Below, piece by piece: positions 10,101 to 64,000 of a stretch of DNA of 64,000 bases (its first letter is position 1; the number at the start of each line of letters is the position of its first letter). Both the position numbers and the translations under genes were made by a program. The notes beneath the pieces are model-generated. The model saw only the letters and a program-made list of their open reading frames with translations. It had not been told where the DNA came from and did not search any database. The stretch is from Apteryx mantelli (Eukaryota > Chordata > Aves > Apterygiformes > Apterygidae), in assembly GCF_036417845.1 (NCBI RefSeq), contig NC_090020.1, forward strand, positions 41,958,425-42,022,424. Reading direction: 5' to 3'.

Positions 10101-13100
10101 CTAGAAATATCTCTTTGCATTCAGAAATGATTCCTTCATAAAAATTATGATTATATATGATCTAATGTTTTAAAAATCCCTGCACTGAACACAGAAGATT
10201 TATTACATACAAATTTTGAAACCACAAAGTAGAAAAGCACACATAATACTGTCATAAAAATATGCCTATCTGAAGTCTTTAAGGTCTTCTTCATGGCTGC
10301 TCAGAGTTTCACAACAGTGATGAATAGTACCCGTTCTCCTAATCCAAAAGCAGGAGATTTCCCTTAGCTGTTAGGAGCTCACCCAGGTATACTTTAATCA
10401 GGCCACTATCGTACTACCCAGTATGACAGACACAGCAGAACAAGCCAGACCTTGTCCAGTAGAGAAGTGTTCATCATGACTAGCCAGGGTGCAGCTTGTG
10501 TACAGATGCAAAATACAATTCCCTAATGAAAAATTTTCAGATATGAAGGGGGAAGGGCTTTAAAAGAGGGAATATAATTTTCATGGTTCCTTACTTTTTC
10601 AAATAAGCACCTTTTCTTTCAAGCAGAGAGGATTCAAATAATTTAAGAGTTGACATGAAAGTAATATTCTATACATCACTTTAAAGGAGAGATGGCAAAA
10701 GATAACTTTCTCTCTCCTCTGATATGGTTAGCTATGGGAATTGTAGTGTCTGTAGTAAATGTGATTACAGGAAAACAGAGGATGATGGTAGCACATATAT
10801 TGTTACTTCAAAGCTGCACAACAGTTTTAACTTGATTGTTTCCATTTGTTCAACATATAAGTCAATTACACAGATGTTACTGGAGTCAGGGAATATTAAT
10901 ACTTGTCATGTTAGAAAGTAGCACTATTTACAGCTAGAACCAATATCGTATGGCTGCACCAAGCAACTAAATATCATCTCCTGACAGCTCATATTGTTGT
11001 ACCCTCATCTGATTTGTTTTGGTTTTTTCCTAATTTGATCCAAATATGGATTTCCCTCTCCTTTTTAATTTAAAGTGCGGGCTTACTGCAGACCTTTGGA
11101 AGCCATGTACTTTCAGTGACATTAAAATCATCAACATATTTCTTCCATCCTTGCTTTTTATCATGATTAGAGAAATATTCTATCAAGATACACCTATGAG
11201 ATAAGTAATTATTCAGAAGGTTACCTGCAGCTTTATAGGTCTGAGAATTACGAGGCCAGACTTTATTCTGAAAACACCCCAGTGGGTCAGAAAGGTGCAT
11301 CATTAACTCCCTTATCAAAAAGAATAAATATTGTTTTAAATGGTAAGCTACCTTTAGAACTTCTTGGCACAGCTTCCTCAAAATAGGCAAAGCACTAGAA
11401 AGCATGATTTGTTCAGTCTAGGAATACTGGTAGCATCTCTCAAGTCCTGATTAGGAGATAAAAGAGGGAAGAGAAAACTCAGTCCCATTCTGGAGATTAA
11501 GATACTGTGGGAGTTGATACAGTATGTCTTTAGCTAGACATTCACAATTCTTTAGTGGAAAAGAGTTTTGTTATTAATATAGGATACTTGTAAAAGCATA
11601 AGGCTGCATGTTTGTTTGTTTTCAGGGCACCATTATTCATTCCTCAGCGTAGCTTTTATCTCACTCAATTTAGTGCTATAAAATTATAGACTGGTTATCA
11701 GCAAATTTCTCTCATACAGTCCCTGAATCTTAAATATAAAAAAAAAAGGGTGAATAAGAAGGGCAAGATTAAACTCCACAGACTTTTGGATACGAATACT
11801 ATAAAAGTGGAAATCTTCCCTCTGACTCACAAAGTATATAAACTGAGGCTACTCAAATTTTACCAAGATCTAATAGGGAATTTTTCTGAGCTCAGCAATA
11901 TGCTAGCTCCAGGTTGATCAGATTATTTAAATTCTATTTGGTTCATGCATGGACGCAGATGGTGACAGTGCACTACTATTTTTCACCAACAGCCTGGGGG
12001 AACAGTGAGAAATGTGGGATTTCCTGCTGACCTGCAGGAGGACTCACCGAGATCCAGGTAAAATTTACTTAAAGTGCAGATCTGAGTGCACCATTTTGAC
12101 ATCTTGAGTTCAGCTGTAAAATGGAAGAAAATAAAAATCAATGGCTGCATATATAGGAAGCTGACAAAACAGAACAAGTTATTGCCTGTGCATGGCACTA
12201 ATGATATCAATGGAATTCAAAGGAGATCCCAATAATTCAACATGTAGCAGGAAGAAATTCTATGGAACTTTAGCACTAAGACAAACCAGTCATCTGGACT
12301 AAAGCATTTAGATTTTTGTAACCTGATCTATCATTTATATTATTCTGGTTTTATTAGTCTTTCCAACTATGTAGGTATCATCCTTGCCTTTACTAAATAA
12401 ACACTGAATTCATGCATAACAAGGGCATTTCCATTTTAGCTCTTAGAGGAGATTAAATGTATTCACATTATTAATGATTTATAACACTTTCCCCCAAATT
12501 TCACTCATTCCAGTGCTGAAGATTCATTTTTAAATTAGTTCTTCTGTGACAGATATCTATGAATGACTTTTTAAAGAGACATTCATGCAGGAGACAGTCA
12601 TCAGCATATTGGGGAAACATTTTAAATATTTAAGAGAGTATTATTAATGCAACAAAGAAAAATAAGATCAGAGTAATGAAGGAACATTGCATTGGAACTG
12701 AAGTCTGTTTTTCATTGTTAGAAAGAAATTCCAGTCCAAGCATTCCTGATATTTTCAGATGTTCAAAGCTAGAAGTCATTGCACACCTTCAGACTTTCAA
12801 AAGACTGAAATTCCTGTGCAGTTCTGATTTGGGTAGTCAATGGCGCTCCAGACAAAATGAGAAATGGAAATAGAAAACAAATGCCCAGTTGTCTGCAGAC
12901 TAGATCAGGCATTTGAGACCCAGTTTAATATCCTGCTCTATCTATTTCTTATGTGGCCCTCCACAAGTCAGAGCGCTTCTACATGACACATTTGTCCATC
13001 ATTCTAATGAGTTTAAATATTATGAAAATGAGGCTACGTAAACAATAGCACTAAGAAAATAAGTACAGGGCAAATACTGTCCAAGGAAGGTGTCAGTTTT

Positions 13101-16100
13101 CAAATTGCAAAGAAAATTCTCCAGAAAACTGGACACCACTCCTGGTTACAATTTTCTAAAATCAAATACTGTGGAAAATTTAGGATGGAAAGTAACAGTA
13201 GTAACCAATACTAAGTTTAGCTTACAAAAATAACTAATATTCTGTTTCTAATCACTTCAAATTAAGAGGTCTGCATTTGCAAACATTCTTTTCTTGAACC
13301 TTCTTCTTGCTGTGCGTTTGAATGAAAATGAATTTTAGCATAATCACATATAGAAATACTGAAGAAAGATACTGATGTTTGAACATCACAAGGAAAACAG
13401 ACTCCATCTAACTGTTGTCGATATGGTATTAAACTTCACCTTATAAAACTCCCAGAAGCATTCTACAGATCTGCTGATGATTTGATTCTTCTTTTCCATC
13501 TGGATTTTTAATTTAAATAAAAACTTTCATGGAACTCATTATCAGAGTCTATTCTTCTGGTTCTCTGAAATGACTGATGAGCATCGCTCCATTTATTTTG
13601 TAACAGTACTGGCAATCAATGAAAGCAATTATCCTCATAATAGAGTACACGGAGATACACAAGATTTGATGAACCTGTAAAACTTTTCAATTATCTTTTT
13701 AGCTAAATAATACTGCTAAAACATTCTATCTATATTAATGATTTATACTGCTGACCAGTCCTACTGTGCCTAACCCACCTGCCCTGCTAATTAGACAGAC
13801 TACCTGGAGTTTTTGGCCTTTTCCTTGTTTTGCATTACAGAACTTTGTCTCCACATAACACATTTTTGGTGGGTAAGGGCAGGTAGTTATGTGCCTGTGA
13901 TTTTTTTTTTTTAATGAGAAACTTGTTTTTCATTATTTGGCCATAAAGAATACCATGAAAACAACACAGGTATTCAAACTGTACAAGAAATTTTACAACA
14001 GTTCTGGAGAAGCAACAAATTTTCCATCTTCATTTAAATGTAAACAAGTGATTACACAGAATATAACATTAAGATATATGTTCTTCTTAAAGATCTATGC
14101 TTTAGAATTGCTTTGTGGTGTTTTTTTCCCATTTACATCTCAAAAGTTTAAATGATGTATTTGTTCCATTACATGCATAATGAACCTATGGTAGGACCAC
14201 AGAAGAGACCTTTAATCTCCCCCAGATAACAGACAAGTGTTTGAAACAACTAAAACTCCAGGCTCATTTCTTGGAAGAGCTCACCCTCCTTCATGCCAGC
14301 TCCCTCACCTTACCTTATCTAACCAAAAAGGAGCTCCCACATTGCTGAATGAAAGAATCAGAATGGGTTTTAACCAGTAGCCCAAACAGAAGACCATCAT
14401 CTCAGATTATTAGTACTCTTTATACAAATTTGAATGCCCCTTCTTTGTATTATAAACGTCAAAGGAGGAAACCGCAGTTTCAAAGCCTATGGTATGCACA
14501 AAGTTAATTTAGTGTTTAAATAATTCTGCTCACTTTACATAAAAATGCTTATTAATCAAATCAGAATTTCAAACTGTGTATACATTTGCATATTTCCTCA
14601 CGACTGTGAAGAAAGAAAATAAGATTGTTTTAAAGGTGCATTGCTTCTTGGATTTGAGGAGTGAAGATACAGTTTTTGTGATGACATACTGAGCATTGTT
14701 TATAGCTCTGAACTTATTAATTACTGATAACATCCATGCCTGTCTTCGTATCAACAGAATTTCACTAACTACTAATTACCTAACAGTATTATTTGTGAAC
14801 TGGTAAGTTTGAAGTTGGTAAGCCTTTCTCAAATTGCAGTTTGTAAAGCCATGGTGGCTTCAGCTACTTGACACAATGTTTCTCTTGCTCTCAAATAACC
14901 ATAACAAAGGTGAATATATATTGAAACGTTATGAATTTTACATTTCCTTGTAAATGGAGTTTGAAGCTAACAACAAAACACTGCAGATCACCTGGCTATT
15001 CCAAACTTACCAGCACTAGGTGGTAGAAAAAGCTCCAACTGTTACGTATGTGACTGGAGAGAAGCCGATAGTACAGCAGGCCACATCTCAAAGCAAGAGA
15101 AGTGCTACTCTTCTCAGCTGATGACCTCCAAAAGCAGCCACACAGGTATTAAATTACATTCTAAAATGAATTTAAACCCCATTTATCACAATCTAGCTGA
15201 AGAAAAGTGGAAAAGAATGTAAGAACCATTATATATAATGCTAGAAACCCTAACAACAAGCAATAGAAATTGCAAGTTATCATCAAGAAAAAAACCAACA
15301 GAACAACTTGTATGTCTGTTAAAATCATCGATTACAGGCAGGAAAAAGGTATAACAACAGTATAGCAGAGCTGGTATTGGGAAGTCACAACTACTGATAC
15401 TTAAGGAGTTTGGAACACATATGTAGGATGTCAGAAAACACAGCCCAGGTTGCAAACACCAATTCACAACCAAGAGAAGAAACTGTTTAATGAACTGTGT
15501 TGATACAGTACATGGACAGAACTTTTTTTTTTTTTGAAAGCTTTCTATTTTTATAAAAGATATGTGCTAAAGTCTTTTGCAAAATGTAGTTAGAGTTTCT
15601 AAAGAATTCAAAGATGACTTTTCCCTAACAATTTTTTTCTCATTTATTGCATTTAACATAGGATAACTATTATTTGGTGGGTGGGGGTAGACATCAATGA
15701 GCAGAAGGAAATAATGTGGTAATTCCACAAGTCCAACTGTATTGAAGTAAATAAGCCTGAAGATATCAAAACAGAAAATTAACCAGCATTTAACAGCTGA
15801 GGTTACTGCAAACCTTGCATTAGCCGACTGATATCTGTAGTAAAAGCCAGAAATGCTTCCAAGCTCACTTTTCTACTTCATGTACAAAACATAAGGAAAT
15901 TTCAAGCTGAATACAGAACACGAGTAATTGTTCTGATTCAATGCAACCCTCCTAATTAGAGCACTTGGAGCAGAATGGTGATTGGCACTACCAGAACAAA
16001 GCGGGGCATTAGTAACAAACACAGCAAGTCATTATCTCGGGTGGGAGGGAGAGACCCAAGTAATTACTACCTGCAGATCACTGAGGAGTTAGCTGAGATA

Positions 16101-18258
16101 GATCGTGGGGGAAACTGCCATATATTATAAAACTAGCATCTTTATTGAATCCATAATTTTAGTATCCAGAGTTATACTCCAGTGTAACCGGTGTTAGACC
16201 CTGAGGTCCCAAGCTTGCCTATGAAAGTACTGCGCAAGATTCTCTCGAGGAGTAAGGTTGAGAGGTCTGACACAGCACAATTGGTTTTATGCAAGATATT
16301 TCTTTGATCCCTTATCAATCACATGTGCAGATTTGTTAGGCTCATTATGATCTTTTGTGGTTCGGTTTTATTTGCTCCTCATAAAACAATTCTAAGGCCT
16401 TTGTAAGATCAAAATCGTAACTACGTTGCTAAAGTACAGGCTGGTGCCTTCAGGAATTATTTAAAAGTGAAAATGCCAAAATGTAGAATGTCTTTTGGTT
16501 GCTGTCTCTGTCAATCACCTAGCAACAACGTGACAAAGTGCTGTATTAAATATGCATGTTAAAAAAACACGGGGTATAGAGAATAGTAAAGATGTTTGCA
16601 GGCACATTCTGTTTTCCTCATGGTTACATTTACAAATAAAGAACGGACTTTGCCCTCACCTACCTAGCAACATTCCAAAATCCGGTACTCCACTGCCACT
16701 TTTGTTTTTCTTTGGCCACTTCAGAGTGGGAATAGTTTGGAAACAGCAAACTGAATTGGAGTACTGTGCTCTCCACTTTGGTTTGGGTTAATGTGTCCAC
16801 TTTAATCTACTAGCAAATGGTATCGCATCAGCCCAAGAAAACAACATTTTATATCTTTCCCCTAGCTCCAAAATCACAGCAACCATAAAGCTCCTTACTT
16901 ACAAAAACTCACTTTTATAACACACTTTCTTGTGGAGCTTTACAAACAGCTCAAACAAGTTGAAACATAGCTACATACTTTATTAGAATATTCTGAGTCC
17001 AAATATAGCTAATGGCTCTGTTTTATGAAAGCTATTAAGTATCAAGGAAGTTGCAACCTCTGGCGTCTAAGCCATTAAAAGAGTTAATTTTTGTTAGGTC
17101 TCTTGACCTTCATTAGAAGACATTTCCTTAAATACCTTGTGCTCTGTGCTGCATGGAGTCGTGAAGTCTAGCCTAGTAAAACTGGCTACTACAGTTACAG
17201 GAGTTGCTATATATCACAGTGAAGACTCCTTGAATAATCACAGTACTGCTAGGAAATACCAAGAGATCATGATATGATATACAATCAAGCAGGCATTTCT
17301 TTAAAAGTTCTCTAGACCTTCGGAGAGCAGTTTCACCAGTGCTTTTGGAAGGAGTAATGAAAAATTAAATAAAAGCATACCATTTGTGTTGTAAGCAGGT
17401 ATTTCTTTTCAAAATAAGCTATTAAGATAAATAACAACATTGCCCTCAGATTTTAGGTCAACCATGAAAGCTACTGAAATTGCAGATTCGCTCAGTGGCC
17501 AGGAATAAATCATCAGGCTGGAAGTTGGAAATGGCATGTAGATAAACACATCTGTTTTGAAAAAAGCACACTAACTTTGAATGAGCACAAGTGATCCGAG
17601 GTTTGATTTTATTTCGTATGTGAATAAGATTGTCTAGCAGGAGAATTTCCTGAAGCCAAACTGGAGTTTGGTCAGGTATTGGCTGTTACCATCCTCACAA
17701 ATGTCTTCTGGGTATTTGCTTAACCCAACTGAACTGGTGATGTGGGTCACAGAACTGATCAGATCAAGTCAGTCTTTCCTCTTGTTTAGAATTTTTCTTT
17801 TTTTTTTTTCTTCTGAGAAATGGAAAGTAACAGTTAAAATTGGATTTTTTTTTCTTTTCTACATTTATAGTTTCCCTTGTTGTGCTCCCTCAGATATGTG
17901 AAAAACAGCACTGAAAACCAAATAATTAAAAATTCATTTGAAATCTGTTTTGAGGTAGTAAGATTATATTTTCCCTGATATAGTATTCAGGTGGCCTAAT
18001 TTTATCTTTTACACTGAAAAAAAGCCATGTGTTACACTCAAGCAAAAACTCTGCTACCCTTTATCATCATTTTCTAACAGGATTATGTACTCTCAGCACC
18101 ATAGCTATTATAAACTCTGAGATTACAGCAGATATGCAGAATTGCATTGCCCATTATTCATAAAAATTACACTGAGCTTCACACAACAGAAAGCTGTATA
18201 GCGCAGAGCACAGATCAGTTTTGACCAGAAAAAGAGACCGAAGGGAGCAGAGAACATG

Positions 18259-18301
18259 AGGCTCAGGCAGTTTCATGAAAAGGTCAGGCGGCTTCATGAA
18301 A
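18259..18301. repeat. imperfect tandem duplication, about 22 bp
   Basis: AGGCTCAGGCAGTTTCATGAAA (18259-18280) is followed directly by a similar copy (18281-18301) that shares CAGGC and TTCATGAAA. It looks like a small local duplication with later point changes. No function is apparent. Confidence 0.6.
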
Positions 18302-18696
18302 GTCTCATGCACTTTATCTCAGTGGTGAGACTACTGCAAGTAAAGAACAGTACACAAAAAAGCAATGTAAGAGGCAAATACTGGTATATTGCTTTGAGAT
18401 GTAATTATCCCAAGCATGTTGATTTATGCAAGCTGCAATTCCATTTCTATTTTCTATGGGACCCTGCTGTCCCAGTAACACAAGAAATGCTAACCATATC
18501 GTAGACTCTAGTATGAAATAAGCACATGATTTTTTTCTAATCCTGTAGGAACAGGAAATTATTTGGCTAAAATAAGAGGATGCAACCAACCTCAGCAATT
18601 CACTGTAATTGTTTTCTTAATAGTCACACTAACTTATGCTTTTTGAGTGAGCTGTGGATAGATACCTTTGAGACACAGGGACCTGAGAGCATGTGA

Positions 18697-18739
18697 TTTC
18701 TTTTCTTTCTTTCTTTTTCTTTTTTTTTTTTTTTTACAG
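18697..18739 (+). repeat. polypyrimidine tract ending in ACAG
   Basis: Thirty-nine uninterrupted T/C bases (18697-18735) are followed by ACAG. On the + strand this resembles a splice acceptor, but no open coding block or donor follows that I could support. Confidence 0.6.
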
Positions 18740-21700
18740 ACTACCGGAATTTTAACAGAACTGAGTGAGAGACACAAAGAGATGCACTATGAACAGAACT
18801 CAGAATATCCACTCATCTAAGACCCTATCTTGCTTGTTTAGTGCAGTTTTTTGGACAGATGAAACATCTGAATTGCACCATTAAGGTAATCTAGGAGTCA
18901 GATGCACAAAACCATGTTCAAAACCTACCAACACACTTATATTTTTCCTGACTCACTTCAGATCAGCTGATGTCCAGTGCTGTCTAAGTCAATCTGTTGG
19001 AGATACAGCCTAAGGCCTAAAAAGAGAATTTTTCATTGCAGAGAACTCATTCCCACATGAGTAGAAAGATATCCGCATCAACTGAAGCAGAAGAAAAGAG
19101 CATTGCAGGAATTGGGAGACATTAATATTTCATTTTTTCCATTACCCTTTCAAAGATTATGAACAAAAACAAAAGGCCGCAATGAGACTTACCCTTTCTT
19201 TACATAGATCCTTATTCACATTAGAAAGAAGCAATGATTTGTAAAGATAAAGTCAACACCTTCTGAATGCTGTTATGCCCCTGAGGCTTGCTGAGGGGTA
19301 ATAGAAGCTATGTTAGTGAAATTCACCTCTGTCAGGGTATAATAATCAAAGTGTTTTAAAATAGTTTTTTGCCTAGTTTAGGATATTTTGTTTGTTATGT
19401 TACTGAATTCGTTCATTTTACAAAGCATTTTAGTTTATCAAGGTGATTCTTGAATGATGCAAGGACAGCTATTTTTACAAGTAGTACAGTCTGACAGACT
19501 GGAATACAAAGAACCTTTAGGAAAGGAATAACACGTAGGAGGTGGGGAACAAGGCTTAGAAGAGGGCAGAGGAGAAAGAATTCAGGTTTATCTAAAGTTG
19601 CTCAAGCTTACTTCTCTTTCATGCCTCTTCTCCTCCCCCATTTTACTTGTTTTAATATTCTCTGATTGTGAATGTACTTGTCAACATTTATAGAGCTGTT
19701 ATCTGTAATTATTAGTGACAGCTGGACTCCTGCAAAATAAACGAATTAAGAACAATTCCAGTGACTAGAAAGCCTAGAAGTCAGCACAGGTCTCTTTGAA
19801 GCCAATACTAATAGACAGAAAGTTTGTCATGTGCTATTACTGTTCTCCTGCCATTTTAAATATATGCCATACGTGTTAAAACTCATCATTTTTTCCTTTT
19901 TATGAAATAAAGAATGAAATAAGAAGCAAAGCCTTAGTTAGAAGAGCACAAAATGACTGAAGAGGATGTAGGTCTGTGGAATTGCAACTGATTATTTGGA
20001 GAATGAGCATAATTGCAAGCTAGCAGTAAGACTGCCATGTAAGGAGAAGAAAAAGAAGATATAAAATAAACTGCCATGATTAAAGAACACACCAATTTAC
20101 CATCAGCCAGATTTAGCACTGACTCAAGTATTCCATAAAAACAAACAACTGAATTCTTACCTGCAGCTGCTACGAAATCCTTTACACTGATATCCAGACA
20201 GCACCTTATTTTCACATATACAGAATAAAATCAAAACACTATAAATGATACATTGCAATAAACAGCAATCTTGCTCTCTTCTACATTAAACAGAGTATAT
20301 GCACCATTAAATTTTTTACTGCTACGATGCTTATAAGACCTCTATTTCATACAGAATTTAGCAATATCATTAGAGAGATATCTGAGAGGTTTGGCAAGCA
20401 AGTGGAGCTTTGCAATCCAGGGTAACGGCGCTTCATCCTAGCAAAGAGAAAAGCATTCGAAGATGATGCTACTTAGAGAAAACAAGACAAAACAAAACAA
20501 AACCAAACACATATGGTGAAAGGCTGCCTTGCTGCTATATCTCTCTAGTCCCTGTGTGGAAATGGATGAAATAGGATATTGGTAACTGTTGCTGCTAAAC
20601 ATCAAGAAGAGAAGTCTCAAAACCAGAAAGGTTTGAAACCCGAACTCTCAACATGGAATAATAGCATTCTAGATGAAAACACTCCCAAAACCAGCTCCCA
20701 AAATGGCCATCATCTCATAGAATGTATTTTCTTAAAAGATATTTGGTTTTATTACTGTTTAAGAATATTACTCTTAAAAGCTAGCAATGGTGAATGAAAA
20801 AAAGATTTCACAGTTGTGTACTACTAAGGGAAAAAAAACACTTTTAAACACTTCAATTCCATATTTGATCTAGCAAATGGGTTTGTTTCAGCAGTAACTG
20901 GGAAAGTTATAGTTAGAGAACACTGTGCAGGTAAATATCTTCAGATGAAACCAACATGCCAAAGCATGAGTAGCAGCTATTAAGGCCACAAAGCAGATGA
21001 AAGAATTAAACACTTGAATGGTGCTCCCAGAAAACAGAAAACCTGAGAGGCATGCTCAATTCACCTCCATTAGGAGAGTAAACTACTACTACTTCTACTT
21101 TTGCAGTAGAAATAGAGAGGACTTTCTGTTCCATCCAGATACAAGACCTATGATCAAGTCATGCTGGGGGAAAAAGCTAAGTCAGGCTAAGGTCTAGGAT
21201 GTATGTTTCAGATACCAATGTAACTTTGGGGTGTAATCTAGTGTGTTTTTGATTAAGACCAGTACTGAAGATACTACTTAAGTTTAACCTTATGCGAATT
21301 TTGTATCCAGTAGAAACTGTGCTGGATAGAAATCATCACAAAAGTAATTAAAATTTCCCATAGCTCTTGTGCAGTTCTTCCCCTCTCCCCTAAATCCACT
21401 TAGTAAACTGATCTTCTCCCATCTGTTCAACAGCAACAGGCTTTGACAGTATCAGCTTCTCTGGCCTGAATATTTCTGCCTCTCACTTCCAAAGGGGAAA
21501 AAAAAGACATACTAACTGTCTTTTTACTCCTTGTAGAGCAGTGCTTAAAGAGCATTTCTTCAGTCATTAGCATTGGATGGCCTACTTGAGATGCCACACT
21601 TGGTCTGCAGTTTTCCCATTTACTCATGGTTTAGTTTATAAGATACAATCTTGTTGACATGCCTCAGTTTTATAGTCCTACAGCTGAAACAAAGCATAAC

Positions 21701-22907
21701 TGATGGTACAGCCGAGAAGAAAGAAATTTGCGCAGAACTCGACTCAGTATTACAACCTGTAATGGAAGGCATCTGTCCTCAAACTGCCAAACCCATCTGC
21801 AGCCCCACTGGACTCTTTAATGGCTATGGTCACCTCACTCAGCCAGGGCAGTGATGTTCTCATCTAGGAGACAAGCCAGAGATGTCTTAAACTCTTCAGA
21901 AAGTATCAGCATAAGACTAGTCCAAATGAGCCAAAAAAACCCCACTAAACACAGAAAAAGGTTGATCACATTGATTAAACTAAAACTCCAGGTACTCATG
22001 TGACCAGCAGCCCATAAGAGCATACTTTCGTCAAAAAAAACATACAGCCACAGCTGCTACCTTTGTTCTGCCCACAGGTACAAAATCAGGAATTCACTCT
22101 CAGTTATATCTTCCGCTGCTGCCATGATTCTGGCCCTCATGAGAATGAATCTATAGGAAGAGTAATTTGGCTACAGTGACACCTTTGGTGCTGTGCTTCA
22201 GAAACCTAATATCTTTTGTCTGAAAAAATTTCCCATAAAGAAGTAATTCTTACTGCTTTTCCTCACCCTGCCCTTTCAATGCAACATTTACTGACCTAGT
22301 CAGTTAATTCCTACTACCTCAGAGAAAAAGTCAATGCAGAGTCAAACAGCAGTAAAAAGCAAATGTTTGAGTCTGGTCCCCTGAAAAAAAAAAACTTGTC
22401 TTCACCCAGCTGTGCATTTTTAGGAGCAGGAAGCATTAGTGATGCTGATGGCAAATATGCAGTTTATAGAAATTGGAAATGTGTGCCATAAGCAGCGCAG
22501 ACACTTTCTCAGCTGCTCTGCTAGCTACTCTTACTTGTCATCTAGTCATGTCAGCGAAGCCTTGGACTCTACAGTAATTGTTAGTAGTCACAAACCTTTG
22601 CTTACCAATGTTATGGATTAAAATGAATCACTCCTCAGACTAAAAGAGTTAATATTAAACAACAGATAAACCCTCTTAAAAAGCCTCTTCTGCAGGACTT
22701 CAGCCATTTTTTTAACAAATTGTGCTTGGAAAAGTTCTTTTCCATAAAGCTTTCACAGTTCAGTGTGAAAAGCGCCTAACTAAAATAATAAAGGAGCCAT
22801 CTCAAAAAGCCTCATTGAATTTCCATGTAATGAGAGTAACTTCTATGTTAGTGATTTTCTAAATAAGGTGGGCAGTGCAAAAGTTCAAGAGTTTTCTTCC
22901 TCTGTGG

Positions 22908-22912
22908 AAAAA

Positions 22913-22943
<31 letters not shown>

Positions 22944-22944
22944 T
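22908..22944. repeat. poly-A followed by (AT)12 microsatellite
   Basis: A run of about 14 A (22908-22921) runs into twelve AT units (22921-22944). It lies just beyond the HSD17B4 3' end and is likely length-variable. Confidence 0.9.
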
Positions 22945-23174
22945 GAGAAGATTTAAATAAATGAAACTGTCTTCCATCTTCCAGTTGCTTGAATGGGATC
23001 ATGAGAGCTTAAGATAAAAAATACCCTAATTTTAAAAATAAACCAGCTCAAATCATAACAATTAGAAAGTCTAACTAAGGCAACATAAATGAAGACTGAC
23101 AGACACAAAGGAAGAGATATCAAAGAGATGTATTGGTTTAATTTTCTTCAGAATTAATACAGAAATATATGCAT

Positions 23175-23454
23175 CTTTTTAAGAACTACATACATTTTAT
23201 TTAGATAAAGATGTGATATGGGAAAAGTAAGATTCTATACTGTTGCTGAGAAACAAAGAAGGGACAATATTTACGGTTAAGTTCATGTCATAATTTTGTG
23301 CCTGCAACAATTAGAACAGCTTGTATATTAGCAGTACAGTGAATCAGTACATTGATTTTAAGGAAACCTCATAATGTGTCAAGCATTGGTTCTGAACTAA
23401 CTGAAGTTTCTATCTTCTGAAGTTCTTGACTACTGTGATAGATGATCAAGCAGT
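23175..23454 (-). other. HSD17B4: HSD17B4 3' untranslated region (inferred)
   Basis: The stop codon is at 23455-23457. The first canonical polyadenylation hexamer downstream on the minus strand is at 23196-23201, so the 3' UTR is probably about 260-285 bases, with cleavage near 23175-23186. The end is inferred from signal spacing, not observed. Confidence 0.55.
23196..23201 (-). promoter_or_regulatory. HSD17B4: polyadenylation signal AATAAA for HSD17B4
   Basis: AATAAA on the minus strand (TTTATT as written), 254 bases past the stop codon. It is the first exact AATAAA after the stop and is followed by T-rich sequence. A more distal site cannot be excluded. Confidence 0.55.
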
Positions 23455-63659
<40,205 letters not shown>

Positions 63660-64000
63660 CTAGAAATTAGAAGTTAGCATAAAATAAAACTTGGTACTCT
63701 TTAATATTACACATGTATTCTTCCTACAATTCTCATATCAAGCAATACGTGTTTGAGCATTTTTTTAAAAGTATAGTTGCATGTAAATGTGCTGTGTAAG
63801 CAATAAATATGCTGTAACGCATTACTGTATTTGTTGCAGTCCAGGAAACCCTACCACAATGCATTATAGCTTTCTGCAAGCAATTTACTTCAAGAATAAA
63901 TGGTGTAACTTCATATGGCTCAGCTCCCAGCCGTGTTATAAATATCTTTTGAAAACCAATCATGAGTGAAATAATTAACACTGTAATAAAATTAGGAAGA
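63660..64000 (-). other. HSD17B4: HSD17B4 intron, cut by the window edge
   Basis: Sequence upstream of the first exon in the window. No coding block seen; the preceding exon is beyond 64000. Confidence 0.85.

Larger units (their letters stand above)
7153..23174. other. intergenic DNA downstream of HSD17B4
   Basis: About 16 kb without a recognisable gene. Open frames are short and unsupported. Contents I can name are low-complexity only: a run of T and C at 18697-18735, an (AAAAC)-type stretch at about 20480-20505, an imperfect 22-base tandem pair at 18259-18301, and a poly-A plus (AT)12 tract at 22908-22944. From human synteny, as known, this side of HSD17B4 leads into a gene-poor interval, which fits. 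Confidence 0.55.

Overview
This is a vertebrate nuclear window, most likely from a bird (at minimum a CR1-bearing sauropsid). Two things show this: a nearly full-length CR1 LINE whose 3' end is the typical short ATTCTGTG-type repeat, and a split gene whose exons encode a vertebrate HSD17B4 protein. The base composition is AT-rich, there are no bacterial-style operons, and almost all other open frames are short chance frames.

Layout. Positions 1 to about 2850 are anonymous intergenic DNA. About 2862-7152 is a CR1 retrotransposon on the + strand with a 5' leader, an ORF1 holding a coiled-coil/Cys-rich start and an SGNH-hydrolase-like domain, an ORF2 with endonuclease and reverse transcriptase, and a very short 3' tail. 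Both frames stay in register throughout but carry five in-frame stop codons in total (one in ORF1, four in ORF2), so the copy is dead but not old. Positions 7153 to about 23175 are gene-poor intergenic DNA downstream of the host gene.

From about 23175 to the right edge the window is the 3' half of HSD17B4 (peroxisomal multifunctional enzyme type 2) on the minus strand. I could place twelve coding exons with canonical GT/AG borders and phases that join without a break, giving 412 C-terminal residues. In transcription order they encode the 2-enoyl-CoA hydratase 2 double hot-dog domain (with the GDWNPLH signature intact), then the SCP2-like sterol-carrier domain, ending in the peroxisomal signal AKL. 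The N-terminal (3R)-hydroxyacyl-CoA dehydrogenase half and the promoter lie beyond position 64000. The introns range from 316 bases to 11.8 kb and hold microsatellites, homopolymers, one probable MIR-like tRNA-derived SINE and little else that I can recognise.

I found no novel multi-gene system. The observations most worth a second look are the intact-frame CR1 with a TATA-like, palindrome-bearing leader and an altered SGNH catalytic motif, two HSD17B4 splice acceptors whose polypyrimidine tracts are made from microsatellites, the candidate SINE, and a few structure-prone sequences.
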